Shown piece by piece: positions 63,473-64,000 of a stretch of DNA of 64,000 bases. The translations under genes and the position numbers were made by a program. This stretch comes from Copromyces sp. CBS 386.78. Its lineage: Eukaryota; Ascomycota; Sordariomycetes; Sordariales; Sordariaceae. The notes below the pieces were generated by a model. The model was given only the letters and a program-made list of their open reading frames with translations, did not search any database and was not told where the DNA came from. Where the stretch lies: NCBI GenBank assembly GCA_030685235.1, contig MU839265.1, positions 1-64,000 of the forward strand, read 5' to 3'. The number at the start of each line of letters is the position of its first letter. Position 1 is the stretch's first letter.

Positions 63473-64000
63473 CTACCCCTATCTAAAAGAAGCTATATAG
63501 CTAACTAAAATTATATAAAATAATAAATAACCCTATTAAACGTTCAATCTAACTGTGAAAAACTTCTATAGCCGCCAATCGCAGCGACTTCCTCTCGTAC
63601 TTTATTTGTAGAACCTCTACTTCTATAGCCGGCTCCTCTATTTCCTCTAACGCCTTCTTTCGCTTCTACTCCGCCGCTAGCTAATTTAAGGGTATTAGAA
63701 CCTTTGGGTATATTTCGTAGAATTACTATATCGTATTAAGGGATATAATTATATTAATGTACGGCTACTATAAAGGTTAATAAAGTAGTACCTAAATAAC
63801 GAAATATTCTTAACGACTATTAACCGCTTTATAGCAGCTATTAATTTTAATAAAGTCCTATTTTACCAAATCCTCTTCGTTATTAGTCCTCTTTATATTA
63901 CGATTTTAATTTGTACGAACGTCCTTTTTTTATACCTCTAATTAATTTAGAATACTTACCTTAACTTATAATTTAATTTTACTAATGTAAAAAGTAGGGC
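63473..64000 (-). mobile_element. Gypsy element 3, 3' internal part, cut by window end
   Basis: Closely similar to 51024-51545 inside element 1, starting with a purine-rich tract (element strand ATAGGGGTAG) beside the LTR. It is the same family, inserted in relic 2. The rest lies outside the window; RIP marks are present. Confidence 0.85.

Overview
The window looks like nuclear DNA of a filamentous ascomycete, most likely Neurospora or a close Sordariales relative. Introns are short (about 60-150 nt) with GTRAGT-type donors and CTAAC/CTAAT branch sites. The conserved genes are fungal single-copy genes. Both flanks are AT-rich repeats whose old reading frames are broken almost only by TAA/TAG, with CpA and TpG nearly absent. 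That is the mark of repeat-induced point mutation (RIP).

Layout. Positions 1-4070 hold RIP-mutated relics: an unassigned minus-strand coding relic and a plus-strand hAT transposase relic. About 4.1-48.5 kb is a normal-composition island with ten recognisable genes, spliced models of which were assembled by hand: a CFEM-like membrane protein (-), the STE12-type factor PP-1 (-), an 11.3-kb stretch without a convincing gene, a Zn2Cys6 factor (-), TTI1 (+), an EBP-type sterol isomerase (+), a Pex26-like tail-anchored peroxin (+), the SF3b subunit Rds3/PHF5A (-), a pinin-family protein (+), an epoxide hydrolase (+), a CRIPT-family protein (-) and a Drs2-type P4-ATPase (+). A weak hypothetical ORF follows. 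From about 48.54 kb to the end is a second RIP-mutated block: a Tc1/mariner relic, a complete 7.15-kb Ty3/gypsy element with 234-bp LTRs and a 5-bp target duplication, an unassigned coding relic, a second gypsy relic in the opposite orientation, a 422-bp element with 48-bp inverted repeats nested in that relic, and a third gypsy copy inserted into the RNase H region of the second.

The genes do not form one pathway. Divergent pairs probably share promoters: Zn2Cys6 factor/TTI1, Rds3/pinin (both spliceosome-linked) and CRIPT/Drs2. The most notable points are a frame-preserving 93-nt intron inside zinc finger 2 of pp-1, a mating-response-element-rich gene desert upstream of pp-1, and the apparently RIP-spared 422-bp element inside heavily mutated DNA.
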